A DNA stretch of 64,000 nucleotides from Synergistes jonesii (GCF_000712295.1 NZ_JMKI01000005.1:1-64000); one strand, 5' to 3'. Shown: positions 27,212 through 35,624, counted from the first letter of the stretch. The notes: a model not told the origin generated them from the sequence alone. Numbers and translations are program-made.

Positions 27212-27240
27212 ATGATACCACATGGGAAAAGCGCCGGCAA
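27212..27240 (-). promoter_or_regulatory. Promoter of the cobamide operon
   Basis: Minus strand -35 TTGCCG (plus 27235-27240), 17-base spacer, -10 TATCAT (plus 27212-27217). Transcription would start near 27205, exactly at the 5' side of the riboswitch aptamer. Confidence 0.7.
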
Positions 27241-27251
27241 GATTACGCGCG

Positions 27252-28133
27252 CTATCTCTGCGAAATATAAACGCCGGCCAGGATCAGCGCGCCGCCGGCC
27301 ACCGCGAAGGGCGTGATGCGCTCCTTTAAAATTACCGCCGCGAAAATCGTCGTCAAAGCCGGCATGAAATATATAAGGTTGTTGGCCTTGACCGCGCCGA
27401 GCGCCCAGATCACCTTGTTCCACGCGAGAAAGCAGAGAGCCGACGCAACGCCGCCGAGAAAGGCGAGGTTCAGCAAAATCTTCACGTTCAGCAGGACGCG
27501 CGGGTGCCAATTCATCAGCGGCGTGAAAAAGAGCGGCAACAGCGTGACGAGGGCGTAGAAAAAGCTCTTGCGCGTAAGCTCGACGGCGCTGCAGCCGCTG
27601 CTCGCATTGCGCACGATGATCGAGTAGAGCGCGAAGGAGAGCGCCGCGCCGAGCGCGAGGAGGTCTCCGGCCGGGTTCAGCTTCAGGATGAAATGTCCGT
27701 TCAGAATGACGAGCGCGACGCCGACAAGGCAGAAGAAGCCTCCAAAAATAAATTTTTTCGAGATGCGCTCCGAGCGCACGAGAAAGTGCGCGGCGACGCC
27801 CGTGAGGAAAGGGGAGACGGCGACGATGAGCGAGACGTTCGACGCGGCGCCGTATTTCAGCGCGAAAATTTCGCCTAAGAAGTAAAGCGTCGTGCCGAGA
27901 AGCCCCATCGCGATAAAAGGAAGCTCGGCGCGCAGGCCCCGCGGCTTAAGCAGACGCGGCTCCATCGCGACGAATATCGCGTAGGCGATAACGACGCGGC
28001 AGAACAAAATCTCCGCCGGCAGCAGAAATTTCAAAAGGTATTTCGTAGAGATGAACGTGACGCTCCAGACGGTCACAGCCGCCATCGCCATCGCGTAGCT
28101 CAGCGCTGCGCCGTCCTTCTTTTCCGCCTCCAT
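27252..28133 (-). CDS. EamA/DMT family transporter
   Basis: A 293-residue protein with ten predicted membrane helices in two EamA repeats (about 10-135 and 150-290). Repeat ends show YGAASNVSLIVAVSPFLTG and VKANNLIYFMPALTTIFAAVILKE. Members export amino acids, nucleotides or other metabolites; the substrate cannot be told. The start at 28133 has AAAGGGG upstream; a longer frame from 28199 lacks a ribosome site. It reads toward the cobamide operon but that operon has its own promoter. Confidence 0.88.
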   Translation of the reverse strand: MEAEKKDGAALSYAMAMAAVTVWSVTFISTKYLLKFLLPAEILFCRVVIAYAIFVAMEPRLLKPRGLRAELPFIAMGLLGTTLYFLGEIFALKYGAASNVSLIVAVSPFLTGVAAHFLVRSERISKKFIFGGFFCLVGVALVILNGHFILKLNPAGDLLALGAALSFALYSIIVRNASSGCSAVELTRKSFFYALVTLLPLFFTPLMNWHPRVLLNVKILLNLAFLGGVASALCFLAWNKVIWALGAVKANNLIYFMPALTTIFAAVILKERITPFAVAGGALILAGVYISQR

Positions 28134-28328
28134 CGTCGCCGCCCCTTTCCGAAAAAAGCTATTTTGATTATGATTATTATACTCGCTTCCGCGCCCCATC
28201 TAAGGCGCCGCGGCGAATTTTCGCGCAGGTCTGCTCTGCAATGATTTAACGATTATGGGCTCGAAGATGGGGATTGGGGGCGAATGGATTCAATAAATAC
28301 GTCGTCTTTATCAGAGCCTTTCTCTAAC

Positions 28329-29189
28329 CTAAGCCGCGGCGGACCCCACCTGTCGCTTCATCTCGTCGCGCAGCTCTATATTGCGCGCAAGCCCCGCCTC
28401 GATCGCGCCGTAAAAGGACGAACCGCCTTTTAGCGCCTCTACCATGGCTTCGGTGACTCCGCCCTTCGTCGATACGTTGGCAAGCGACGCGGCGTTCTCC
28501 TTGCCGGCCTGAGAAGCGACGATGCCGTCTATCCACGGCGAAAGCTCGCGGTAAACGGGGTAACGGCGCGCCATTTTCAGCATCGCGCTATTTTTTTCCT
28601 CCGCTTCGATCCCGGTGTTTAGCAGGATGGGAGGGATGCATATGCCCACCGTGAAAGAATCCAGTTCGCTTTCGCAGGAGAGCTCGAAGAGCTTAAGCCC
28701 CGCCGCCTCCAGCACCGCGCGGGAGACGGCTTCGGCTGGGAAGGAAACGTCGACCCCGCACCCCTCCGTTATCGTCTCGGGACCGCTGCACATCACGCGG
28801 TAGAGCGGCGCGGAAAAGCGGCCGCGCAGCGTTTCGAGCGAAACCCCGGCCATAAAGGATAGTATGGACGTATCGCGCCCCGTCTTCATGCCGCGGAAGC
28901 GCGTCAGCTGCTGGGGGCGCGCGGCAAGGACGGCGACGTCGGCGCGCCGCAGAAGCTCGGGGGTTTCCGCAAGGCGCCCTTCAAGCCCGGCTTCCCTGAT
29001 CCTCGACAGCGTCTTTGCGCTGCCTCCGCAGGATATCATCAGACGCTCGCGGGGAAAGCCTCGTGTCAGCAGGGCGGAAACGACGGAGCTTCCGAGATGG
29101 CCGAAGCCCGCCACGCCGATAATTTTTCCGTCTAGCAGCCCGGCGGCGGGATCGATATTTGACAGCATAGCTGTTTCCTTCATTACCAT
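28329..29189 (-). CDS. Pyrroline-5-carboxylate reductase family protein (ProC-like)
   Basis: A 286-residue NAD(P)-binding protein. The N-terminal Rossmann motif is IIGVAGFGHLGSSVVSALL (about 22-40). The C-terminal dimer domain ends with NVSTKGGVTEAMVEALKGGSS, close to the ProC signature around its Gly-Gly-x-Thr-Glu. Sequence between them is divergent from housekeeping ProC (for example MAGVSLETL and MCSGPETITEGCG), so it could be a ProC paralogue with another imine substrate. Start ATG at 29189 follows AAAGGATGAT. Confidence 0.75.
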   Translation of the reverse strand: MVMKETAMLSNIDPAAGLLDGKIIGVAGFGHLGSSVVSALLTRGFPRERLMISCGGSAKTLSRIREAGLEGRLAETPELLRRADVAVLAARPQQLTRFRGMKTGRDTSILSFMAGVSLETLRGRFSAPLYRVMCSGPETITEGCGVDVSFPAEAVSRAVLEAAGLKLFELSCESELDSFTVGICIPPILLNTGIEAEEKNSAMLKMARRYPVYRELSPWIDGIVASQAGKENAASLANVSTKGGVTEAMVEALKGGSSFYGAIEAGLARNIELRDEMKRQVGSAAA

Positions 29190-29504
29190 ATCATCCTTTC
29201 AGGTAATAAAACACATGCAGCAGCGCACAGCAAGTCTATGGCAAGCAAAGCCGACGGTGCCGCACGCGCACAGGCGCGGCTCAGTAACGACAAATAGCGT
29301 TATTCAGTTATTGAAAAAAATGGGGTATGGCGGACGACGCGGCCCACTTGCGATTACTGGACGGTATACGGTCGGGGCCCGGCTTCTCCTGCGCGGACCG
29401 CCGTCAGAGTATGACTGCAAATCATAAGTCTCGACATTCAAAACCCTCCCCATTGGCGAAACGGTTTCCGCACATGTTACACAGCTTAAGCCGAAATGTC
29501 AACA
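29190..29504. other. Intergenic stretch with no confident gene
   Basis: About 300 bases upstream of the ProC-like gene. At 29410-29426 a 5-bp stem encloses the loop CTGCAAA, like a tRNA-Cys anticodon arm, but no matching acceptor or T stems exist. No promoter or other feature stood out. Confidence 0.4.
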
Positions 29505-29538
29505 ATAAAAAACGCCCCGCGAAAAGCCTGTCGCGGGC
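29505..29538 (-). terminator. Terminator after the SUI1 gene
   Basis: Minus strand CCCGCG paired with CGCGGG across about ten bases, followed by GGGCG and a TTTTTT run. Located about 40 bases after the SUI1 stop. Confidence 0.7.
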
Positions 29539-29579
29539 TTGCGGTAAGAATCCGCTCGTCAGCGTTGGTCAATTAAAAA

Positions 29580-30011
29580 TCACCCTTTACATCCGCTTTT
29601 TGAGACGTTTTTCACGCCCTTTTTGACAAACCACGCTTCGACGCGCTCAATAATATCTCCCTGAAGGACTATATTCCCCTCCTCCATCGACGAGCCGCAG
29701 CCGAGAGCTTTGCGCAGCTCTCTTGCGAGCGAAGCCGCGTCGCCTCCGTAATCTTTCGGAAGCGTAACTATCGTGACCGTTTTCCCGCCGCGCCCCGCGC
29801 GCTCGCGGCGCAGCGCGACCTTTGAGATTTTCGACGCACCAGCCGGCTGCGCGCGTTCTTCTTCCTCTACGGCGGTGCGCTTTTCTTCTTCCGGTTCACT
29901 GCTCCTGCTCTCAGCGCTCAACAGGGAGCCGAAAGAAACGGAGAGCGGCCCGTTCTGCGAAAAAGTGACGTCTTCGCCGCCTGTCCGTTTTTTATTCTTT
30001 TTTTCGCGCAT
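29580..30011 (-). CDS. SUI1/YciH family translation initiation factor-like protein
   Basis: About 143 residues. The C-terminal 80 residues are a SUI1 (eIF1-like) domain: RRERAGRGGKTVTIVTLPKD, a central ELRKALGCGSSMEEG, and VLQGDIIERVEAWFVKKGVK. E. coli YciH, of the same family, affects start-codon selection. The N-terminal 60 residues are a charged, low-complexity extension (Lys/Arg-rich at the start, then Glu-rich with EPEEEKRTAVEEEE), which is long for the family. Several in-frame ATGs exist; 30011 gives the best spacing (nine bases) from GAAGAGG, while 30017 and 30020 are possible. Divergent from the GNAT gene. Confidence 0.85.
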   Translation of the reverse strand: MREKKNKKRTGGEDVTFSQNGPLSVSFGSLLSAESRSSEPEEEKRTAVEEEERAQPAGASKISKVALRRERAGRGGKTVTIVTLPKDYGGDAASLARELRKALGCGSSMEEGNIVLQGDIIERVEAWFVKKGVKNVSKSGCKG

Positions 30012-30110
30012 TTTCATCATCCTCTTCGCTTTGCCGTCATTACCTTCCCGAGTCACGCTATAATTATTGCATGTTATCCCGGATTTCACGCTGGGCTGGG
30101 AGTGACCTTT

Positions 30111-30872
30111 ATGGATATATCGCGGGCGTTTTACGAAAATTTTTTCTCCTTTGCGGCGATGCTCTCAGAGGCGCCGCACGGAGCGGCCCTTCGCTTCGCC
30201 CCTCCGTCGCTCGCCGCGGCGAGCGGCCTGCCTTACGCCGGCGAAAATTACGCTGTTTTCGCGGAGAACGCGTCGATAGGCGACGCGGCGTCAGCCATTT
30301 CTTTTTTTAAAGAACGCCAAGCCGATTTCATCGCGCCGCTCCTGCCGCACGCGCCGCGTTCGCTTGCGGATTTCTTAGCGGAGAAGGGGATACTGCGCCG
30401 CGAAAGCTACACGTCTATGTGCCTTCCCTTGGAAAAGATGCGCGGCGAATATCCTAACAGGGACGTCGTCCGCATCGTAGAGAAGGATTTCGCACGCTGG
30501 GCGGCGGCGGTGTGGCGCGCGTTCGGAGGAGCGGAAGGGGAGGAGGAGAAAAATTACGAACCGTTCGGCTCGTACCTCGCCGCGCACGCTTCAAACTCGG
30601 CGTTCGCGCTCGAAAAAAACGCCGAATTCGTCTCAACTGCGCTGATACACGAGACGTCCGGCGCTCTCGGACTTTACTATTTCGCCACCCTGCCGCGACA
30701 GAGAAGGCGCGGACGCGCGGCCGAGCTGATGGACGGGCTCCTCTTTTCGCTTCGCGCTAAGGAAAAGCCGCTCGTGTTGCTTGCAACGCCGGCGGGGCTG
30801 CCTTTTTATCTGAAATACGGTTTCGCCGCGATCGAGGCGCTGCCGATATACTCCGCCGCCGAAGATATTTGA
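30111..30872 (+). CDS. GNAT family N-acetyltransferase
   Basis: A 253-residue protein. The C-terminal half fits the GNAT fold: GALGLYYFATLPRQRRRGRA holds the acetyl-CoA pyrophosphate-binding loop, followed by LMDGLLFSL and FYLKYGFAAIEALPIYSA. The N-terminal half is Ala-rich and lacks clear motifs, perhaps a degenerate first GNAT repeat. Substrate unknown. The ATG at 30111 follows GGAG by nine bases; a GTG at 30102 is the alternative. A small BFD-like gene follows. Confidence 0.8.
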   Translation: MDISRAFYENFFSFAAMLSEAPHGAALRFAPPSLAAASGLPYAGENYAVFAENASIGDAASAISFFKERQADFIAPLLPHAPRSLADFLAEKGILRRESYTSMCLPLEKMRGEYPNRDVVRIVEKDFARWAAAVWRAFGGAEGEEEKNYEPFGSYLAAHASNSAFALEKNAEFVSTALIHETSGALGLYYFATLPRQRRRGRAAELMDGLLFSLRAKEKPLVLLATPAGLPFYLKYGFAAIEALPIYSAAEDI

Positions 30873-30923
30873 CGCGATGATGGGCTATAATGTCAATATG
30901 AGCAAAGAAGGGAATGATACGAA

Positions 30924-31217
30924 ATGATAGACCTTGAACGCCTCTGGCGCGACGCGGATGCCAAGACGCCGATCTGCACTAAGACGGGCGCGACGAAGAA
31001 TATGGTGCTTGGTGCGATCATGAAGGGGGCCCGCTCGTTCGAAGACATAGCGGCCGCGGTGCCCCTCTGCGCCGACAACGAATGCGCGCTGCGGAACCCT
31101 TCGGGGCGCGGTTGCCGTGAAAACGTGGAGGCGCTTCTTTCCATTTACGTCCCGATACACGAGATGATGACGGAGGGGGGAGGCTGCGCGCACCACAGGC
31201 CGCGGAAGAAAGAATGA
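30924..31217 (+). CDS. BFD-like [2Fe-2S]-binding small protein
   Basis: A 97-residue protein with five cysteines (18, 49, 54, 64, 88). The order ICTKTGATKNMVLGAIMKGARSFEDIA, then Cys-rich turn, then RENVEALLSIY resembles the bacterioferritin-associated ferredoxin-like domain found alone or in nitrogen and redox enzymes. The usual CxC start is reduced to one Cys, so cluster binding would differ from classic BFD. The ribosome site GAAGGGAA lies before the ATG. It follows the GNAT gene in the same direction and ends with a strong terminator. Confidence 0.65.
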   Translation: MIDLERLWRDADAKTPICTKTGATKNMVLGAIMKGARSFEDIAAAVPLCADNECALRNPSGRGCRENVEALLSIYVPIHEMMTEGGGCAHHRPRKKE

Positions 31218-31260
31218 CAGAGGCGCGGCAATCGGCGGGCCGCACAAATAAGAAAGCCTT

Positions 31261-31305
31261 ACAGAGCGCGTCCCGATTGACCGGCGAGCGCGCTCTGTTT
31301 TTTTA
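31261..31305 (+). terminator. Intrinsic terminator after the BFD-like gene
   Basis: Ten-bp stem ACAGAGCGCG (31261-31270) with CGCGCTCTGT (31289-31298) followed by a run of seven further Ts. Confidence 0.88.
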
Positions 31306-31423
31306 CAGGGCGCACTCTGGGCGGGAGCTGTAAACCAGTCTTTCGCATATTGTTTTCACCGGTAAATTGTACTAATATATTTGAAAGAATTATTATAATG
31401 TCACACTCTCGGGGGGTACTGCA

Positions 31424-31864
31424 ATGAGCGGTTTGATCAAGGAATTTAAGGATTTTGCGATGCGCGGCAACGTGATGGATATGGCGGTTGGCGTCATCAT
31501 AGGCGGGGCTTTCGGAAAAATAGTCGCCTCTCTGGTCTCCGACATTTTAATGCCGCCTATCGGATACATGCTCGGCGGCGTGGATTTTTCCAATCTTTTC
31601 ATCAACCTCGGAGGCGCGCCGGCGGCCACGCTCGCCGAGGCTCAGGCGAACAACATCCCCGTCATCGCCTACGGTTCGTTCATCAACAACATCATCAACT
31701 TCATAATCCAGGCCTGGGCGATCTTCATCGTTATCAAAGCGATAAACAGAATGACGCCCCAAAAGCCCGAGGCGCCCGCGAAGGAGCCGCGACTCTGCCA
31801 GCACTGCTTCGGCGAGGTCGACGAAAGGGCCACGCGCTGCCCGCACTGCACTTCGGAGCTGTAA
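31424..31864 (+). CDS. mscL: Large-conductance mechanosensitive channel MscL with C-terminal zinc ribbon
   Basis: A 146-residue protein. The N-terminal part is standard Msc[32 protein letters not shown] (N-terminal helix and first membrane helix), a periplasmic loop, then [20 protein letters not shown] (second helix). MscL opens under membrane tension to release solutes on osmotic downshock. In place of the usual C-terminal helical bundle, residues 124-146 carry two CxxC pairs (Cys125/128 and Cys139/142) in [19 protein letters not shown], a zinc-ribbon pattern in the cytoplasm. A TATAAT box at 31394-31399 may be its -10. Confidence 0.93.
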   Translation: MSGLIKEFKDFAMRGNVMDMAVGVIIGGAFGKIVASLVSDILMPPIGYMLGGVDFSNLFINLGGAPAATLAEAQANNIPVIAYGSFINNIINFIIQAWAIFIVIKAINRMTPQKPEAPAKEPRLCQHCFGEVDERATRCPHCTSEL

Positions 31865-31897
31865 TTAGACATCTCTCGAACATAAAACATATTTTGG

Positions 31898-31920
31898 CGG
31901 CCCTGTTCGGGCCGTTTTTT
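31898..31920 (+). terminator. Intrinsic terminator after mscL
   Basis: CGGCCC paired with GGGCCG around a five-base loop, followed by TTTTTTG. Confidence 0.85.
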
Positions 31921-31944
31921 GTTATTCTGCATAAAGTCTTTTCC

Positions 31945-31973
31945 TTGACATTTTCGGCGGCGGGTGTGATATT
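31945..31973 (+). promoter_or_regulatory. Promoter upstream of pstS
   Basis: -35 TTGACA (31945-31950), 17-base spacer, -10 GATATT (31968-31973). It gives a leader of about 270 bases before pstS. No clear PHO box repeat was recognised by eye. Confidence 0.5.
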
Positions 31974-31979
31974 AACTTT

Positions 31980-32248
31980 GTAAAATTGCGAAAGGACAGT
32001 GGAGAAGAATGACGTGACGCGGCTCTCACAAAATGCACGGGATGCATTGCCTGGCCGCCGTATTCTCCTATGGCCTTTCATCCAGCCACGGATTCTGATT
32101 CTCTGATTCAAGACAGGCGACGCTGGCCTCAACAATACTCCCAGCATAAGATGACCCCCGGCGCACAGGCGCCTGAGTTGTTTGCGCGCCTATTTCCATA
32201 TCTCTGTTTTTTCGGCAAAGACAATTGATTAAGGAGTGTTTTTAACAA
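31980..32248 (+). other. Long leader before pstS with a doubtful small frame
   Basis: The stretch has no supported gene. A frame of about 35 codons beginning GTG near 32000 follows AAAGGA and contains DALPGRRILLWPF, vaguely like the start of an NRAMP transporter, but it stops soon after. It may be a gene relic or an untranslated leader. The pstS ribosome site AAGGAG lies at its end. Confidence 0.35.
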
Positions 32249-33076
32249 ATGAAAAGGTTTGTCGTCTCCATGCTTCTCTGCGCATTATCCGCAGCCGCCG
32301 CTTTCGCCGCGCCGCTCGATTCGTTCGTCGGGCAGAGGGGCAAGCTCGACATCGCCGGCGGCACCGCTCACATTCCGGTAATGAAGGAAGCGGCCAAGCG
32401 CATCATGAGCAAGAATCCCGACATCCGCATCACGGTCGCCGGCGGCGGCTCGGGCGTCGGCGTCAAGCAGGCCGGCGAGGGGCTCGTCGAAATAGGCAAC
32501 ACCGGCCGCGCGCTGAAGGAAGACGAAGTCGCGAAGTACGGGCTCGTGACCTTCCCCTTCGCGATAGACGGCGTCGCCGTCGTCGTCAACCCCGCCAACA
32601 AAGTGGACGAGCTTTCGTTTGAACAGCTTATCGACATCTACGCCGGCAAGATAACCAATTGGAAGGAAGTCGGCGGCGAAGATGGCGCGATCAACCTCTA
32701 CGGCCGCGAGGACGGAAGCGGAACGCGCGAGGTCTTCACAGAGAAAGCCATCAAAAAAAGCGATATCGCCCCGTCGGTCAACGTCGTCAATTCCAACGGC
32801 GCGATGAAGACCGCGGTCGCTAAGGACGCGCGCGCGATAGGCTACGTCGGCATCGGACATATAGACGGCTCCGTCAAGGCGCCGAAGCTCGCCGGCATGA
32901 CCGCGACGCAGGAGAATGCGGCCAGCGGCGCGTACACCATAGTCCGCGACCTTTATATGAACACGAAGGGCGAGCCCAAGGGCGTCGCAAAGCTCTTCAT
33001 CGATTACATCTACACGCCCGAGGGCGCGGAGATAATCAAAGACTGCGGCTATATTCCGCTGCCGAGGAAGAAATAG
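32249..33076 (+). CDS. pstS: Phosphate ABC transporter substrate-binding protein PstS
   Basis: A 275-residue exported binding protein. Signal peptide about 1-20, without lipobox Cys at the cleavage site. Binding-site motifs are GGGSGVGVKQAGEG, EIGNTGRALKEDE and YGREDGSGTREVF (phosphate-binding SGT), with DIYAGKITNWKEVGG between them. It captures phosphate in the periplasm for PstCAB. First gene of pstSCAB. Confidence 0.94.
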   Translation: MKRFVVSMLLCALSAAAAFAAPLDSFVGQRGKLDIAGGTAHIPVMKEAAKRIMSKNPDIRITVAGGGSGVGVKQAGEGLVEIGNTGRALKEDEVAKYGLVTFPFAIDGVAVVVNPANKVDELSFEQLIDIYAGKITNWKEVGGEDGAINLYGREDGSGTREVFTEKAIKKSDIAPSVNVVNSNGAMKTAVAKDARAIGYVGIGHIDGSVKAPKLAGMTATQENAASGAYTIVRDLYMNTKGEPKGVAKLFIDYIYTPEGAEIIKDCGYIPLPRKK

Positions 33077-33084
33077 GGCTCTTC

Positions 33085-33117
33085 CCGTTCGGGCGCGGCG
33101 GCGCTGCGCCCGAACGG
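33085..33117 (+). terminator. Hairpin between pstS and pstC
   Basis: Perfect 12-bp stem CCGTTCGGGCGC/GCGCCCGAACGG with a nine-base loop and no strong T-run. It probably slows 3' decay or partly stops transcription, keeping PstS in excess over the permease, as is common for binding-protein genes. Confidence 0.6.
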
Positions 33118-33129
33118 CTTCCCCTCTCT

Positions 33130-33975
33130 ATGGATAACGCTTCAAAAACCCCGCTTTGGCTCACGGCTTCGGCTTTATACGTTTCAGCGCTGCTCGCCTC
33201 CGTCTTCGCCTTTGTCATAATATGCGCGGCCGACGGCCTTCTTGAAGGCGGGCCGACTCTTTTCACGTCGGTATGGGCGCCGGAGGGCGGCAGCTTCGGC
33301 ATCGTGCCGATGATCGCAGCGACAATTGTGATCTCGCTCTCGGCGCTCGCGCTCGGGTGGTGCGTTTCGCTCGGCTGCGTCTGCTTCGTCCACGGCTTCG
33401 GCGGGAGCTTCGCGTCGGCCCTCCTGCTGTCGCTGCTCCGCGTGATGACGGCGGTGCCTACCGTCGTTTACGGTTTCGCCTCGGTCTTCCTGCTCGTGCC
33501 GCTCGTCAGAGACGGCCTCGGCGGCTCGGGCTTCTGCGTCTTGTCGGCGGCGCTCGTGCTTTCGCTGCTGATAACCCCGACGATGGCCCTTTCGATGGAG
33601 AGCGCCGTCGCGCAGACGGAGAAGAGCTGCCGCCTGGCGGCGGCTTCGCTCGGCATTTCCCGCGCGCAGAACCTCGTCTTCGTCGTCCTTCCGGCGTGCG
33701 GCAGATGGCTGCGCGCGTCGGCGCTGCTCGGTTTCGGGCGCGCGGCCGGCGACACGATGATTCCCGTGATGCTCGCCGGGAACGCCGTGCAGTACCCTAT
33801 TTCGCCGCTTTCCGCGGTGCGGGCCCTGACCGCCCACATAGGGCTCGTCCTCTCGTCCGACGTTGGCGGCACGGCTTATTATTCGCTCTTCGTCGCCGGA
33901 GGCATCCTGCTCCTGCTCGGCGCCGGAGCTAATTTGCTTTTCAGATTTATCCGCGGCGGCAAAGATGGTAAATAA
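33130..33975 (+). CDS. pstC: Phosphate ABC transporter permease PstC
   Basis: A 281-residue permease with about six membrane helices. It contains the MetI-like permease loop ESAVAQTEKSCRLAAASLGISRAQNLVFVVLPA and ALLGFGRAAGDTMIPVML, where the AAGDT stretch is close to the PstC EAA region. It pairs with PstA in the inner membrane. It overlaps pstA by 11 bases. No strong ribosome site is visible before the ATG. Confidence 0.92.
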   Translation: MDNASKTPLWLTASALYVSALLASVFAFVIICAADGLLEGGPTLFTSVWAPEGGSFGIVPMIAATIVISLSALALGWCVSLGCVCFVHGFGGSFASALLLSLLRVMTAVPTVVYGFASVFLLVPLVRDGLGGSGFCVLSAALVLSLLITPTMALSMESAVAQTEKSCRLAAASLGISRAQNLVFVVLPACGRWLRASALLGFGRAAGDTMIPVMLAGNAVQYPISPLSAVRALTAHIGLVLSSDVGGTAYYSLFVAGGILLLLGAGANLLFRFIRGGKDGK

Positions 33976-34846
33976 AAGGCTCCTCTTGTTCCGTTCATTA
34001 TCTTATTTCGGCGCGGCCTTCGTTACTTTTTCATGCACCGCCATCTTCCTGTTTATAATCATACAGGGGCTTCCGGTGCTGAACCTTCGACTGCTTTTCG
34101 GAGAGACCCCGCCCCTCGACGCGATATTAGGGATCCGCCCGGTATGGGAGGGGATATGGCCGGCGCTCGTCGGCACGCTCTGCCTCGTGCTGCTCACAAC
34201 GCTGCTTGCGGCGCTTCCGGGCGTCTGTTGCGGAATCTATCTCGCGCGCATCGCGAAGGGCGGGCTGAAGGCGCATCTTTCGCTCGCCATCGACCTGCTC
34301 GCCGGCATTCCCTCGATCGTCATGGGGCTCTTCGGCTTCGTGCTGATTCTTGCGCTGCGGCATGCCGGCTGGCAGAACGCCACGACCTGCATACTGCTCG
34401 CCGCGTTCTGCCTCGCGCTGCTCGTGATGCCGGCGCTCGTAGTCGCGACGCGGTCGGCCGTCGAAAGCCTGCCCCCGACGCTCTCCCTGACCTGCGCGTC
34501 GCTCGGATTCTCGGAGGGGCAGAGCCTTCGCAGGGTGCTGATACCGGCCTCGGCGCGCGGGATACTCGGCGGCATGATATTGGCTATGGGACGGGCGGCG
34601 GAGGACACGGCGGTGATAATGCTGACCGGCGTCGTAGTGAATTCGGGGCTGCCGGCCGGCCTCGCCGCAAAGTTCGAAGCCCTGCCCTTTTTCATATACT
34701 ACACCGCGGCGCAGTACGGCGACGAAAGCGAGCTACAGCGCGGCTTCGGCGCCGCTCTGACGCTATTGCTGCTCTCCGCCCTTCTGACGGGGACGGCGCA
34801 CCTCTGCCAGAGGGCCGTTACGCGCCGCTTCAGGGGGTACCGGTGA
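33965..34846 (+). CDS. pstA: Phosphate ABC transporter permease PstA
   Basis: A 293-residue permease with about six membrane helices. Marks include LAGIPSIVMGLFGFVL and GRAAEDTAVIMLTG, plus SCASLGFSEGQ-like loop before it. The start at 33965 overlaps pstC; a longer frame upstream is not supported. Its TGA overlaps the pstB ATG by one base. Confidence 0.92.
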   Translation: MVNKRLLLFRSLSYFGAAFVTFSCTAIFLFIIIQGLPVLNLRLLFGETPPLDAILGIRPVWEGIWPALVGTLCLVLLTTLLAALPGVCCGIYLARIAKGGLKAHLSLAIDLLAGIPSIVMGLFGFVLILALRHAGWQNATTCILLAAFCLALLVMPALVVATRSAVESLPPTLSLTCASLGFSEGQSLRRVLIPASARGILGGMILAMGRAAEDTAVIMLTGVVVNSGLPAGLAAKFEALPFFIYYTAAQYGDESELQRGFGAALTLLLLSALLTGTAHLCQRAVTRRFRGYR

Positions 34847-35604
34847 TGGAATTCTGCGCGGAGATCAAAAATCTGACGGTGCGATTCAACGGCGAGACCG
34901 TCCTCTACGATATAACGGCAAATTTCGCGAAAAGAGGCATCACGGTGCTGCTCGGGCGCTCCGGCTCGGGAAAGACGACGCTTCTGCGCGCCGTCAACAG
35001 GCTCAACGAAAATTTCCCGGGGTACGAAGGCGAGGGCTCCGTACGCATCGCGTCGGCCGGCGCAATAAGGGAAATCTACGGAAAGGGCGCGCCGGAAGCG
35101 GCGCGGATAAGGCGCGGCGCCGGCATGGTCTTTCAAAGCCCCAATCCGCTGCCGCTTTCTCTGAAGAAAAACATGCTGCTGCCGATGGAGCTCGTCCTTG
35201 GAATCAAGGGAGCCGAAGCGGAGGCGCGAATGGAAAAATATCTTCGCGGAGTCGGCCTCTGGGAAGAAGTCAAGGACAGGCTGAACGCCGGCGCCCTGAG
35301 CTTCTCAGGCGGGCAGCAGCAGAGAATGTGCCTCGCGAGAATTCTCGCGCTTGAGCCCGATATGCTGCTTCTTGATGAGCCTACAGCGTCACTTGACAAA
35401 AAGTCGTCGGAGGTAATAGAAGAGCTTTTGAAAAAGCTTGAAGAGCGCATGCCGATAATCATGGTCTCCCACAGTCTCGCTCAGGCGAAGAAGCTCGGCG
35501 CGCACTTCAAGGTCATGAGCGGCGGCAGGATAGTAAAGGAATTCGAACGCGAAGAGCTGCCGCGCGGCAAAGACACGGAAACTTTCCTCGAAGAGCTGCT
35601 CTGA
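34846..35604 (+). CDS. pstB: Phosphate ABC transporter ATP-binding protein PstB
   Basis: A 252-residue ATPase. Walker A GRSGSGKTT, Q-loop VFQSPNPLPLSL, signature FSGGQQQRMCLAR, Walker B MLLLDEPTASLD and switch His in VSHSLAQA are present. The signature begins with Phe in place of Leu, and the NPLPLSLKKN stretch is somewhat unlike typical PstB (NPFPMSIYDN), but the neighbours settle the assignment. A phoU gene, commonly next, is absent; a terminator follows. Confidence 0.92.
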   Translation: MEFCAEIKNLTVRFNGETVLYDITANFAKRGITVLLGRSGSGKTTLLRAVNRLNENFPGYEGEGSVRIASAGAIREIYGKGAPEAARIRRGAGMVFQSPNPLPLSLKKNMLLPMELVLGIKGAEAEARMEKYLRGVGLWEEVKDRLNAGALSFSGGQQQRMCLARILALEPDMLLLDEPTASLDKKSSEVIEELLKKLEERMPIIMVSHSLAQAKKLGAHFKVMSGGRIVKEFEREELPRGKDTETFLEELL

Positions 35605-35624
35605 CCGAGCTTCAGAACATAAGT

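Noticed and set aside
29384-29450. tRNA-Cys-like anticodon arm (loop CTGCAAA in a 5-bp stem at 29410-29426)
   Set aside because: The T-loop-like TTCAAAAC nearby has no pairing stem and no acceptor stem closes the structure. Probably chance, or at most a relic.
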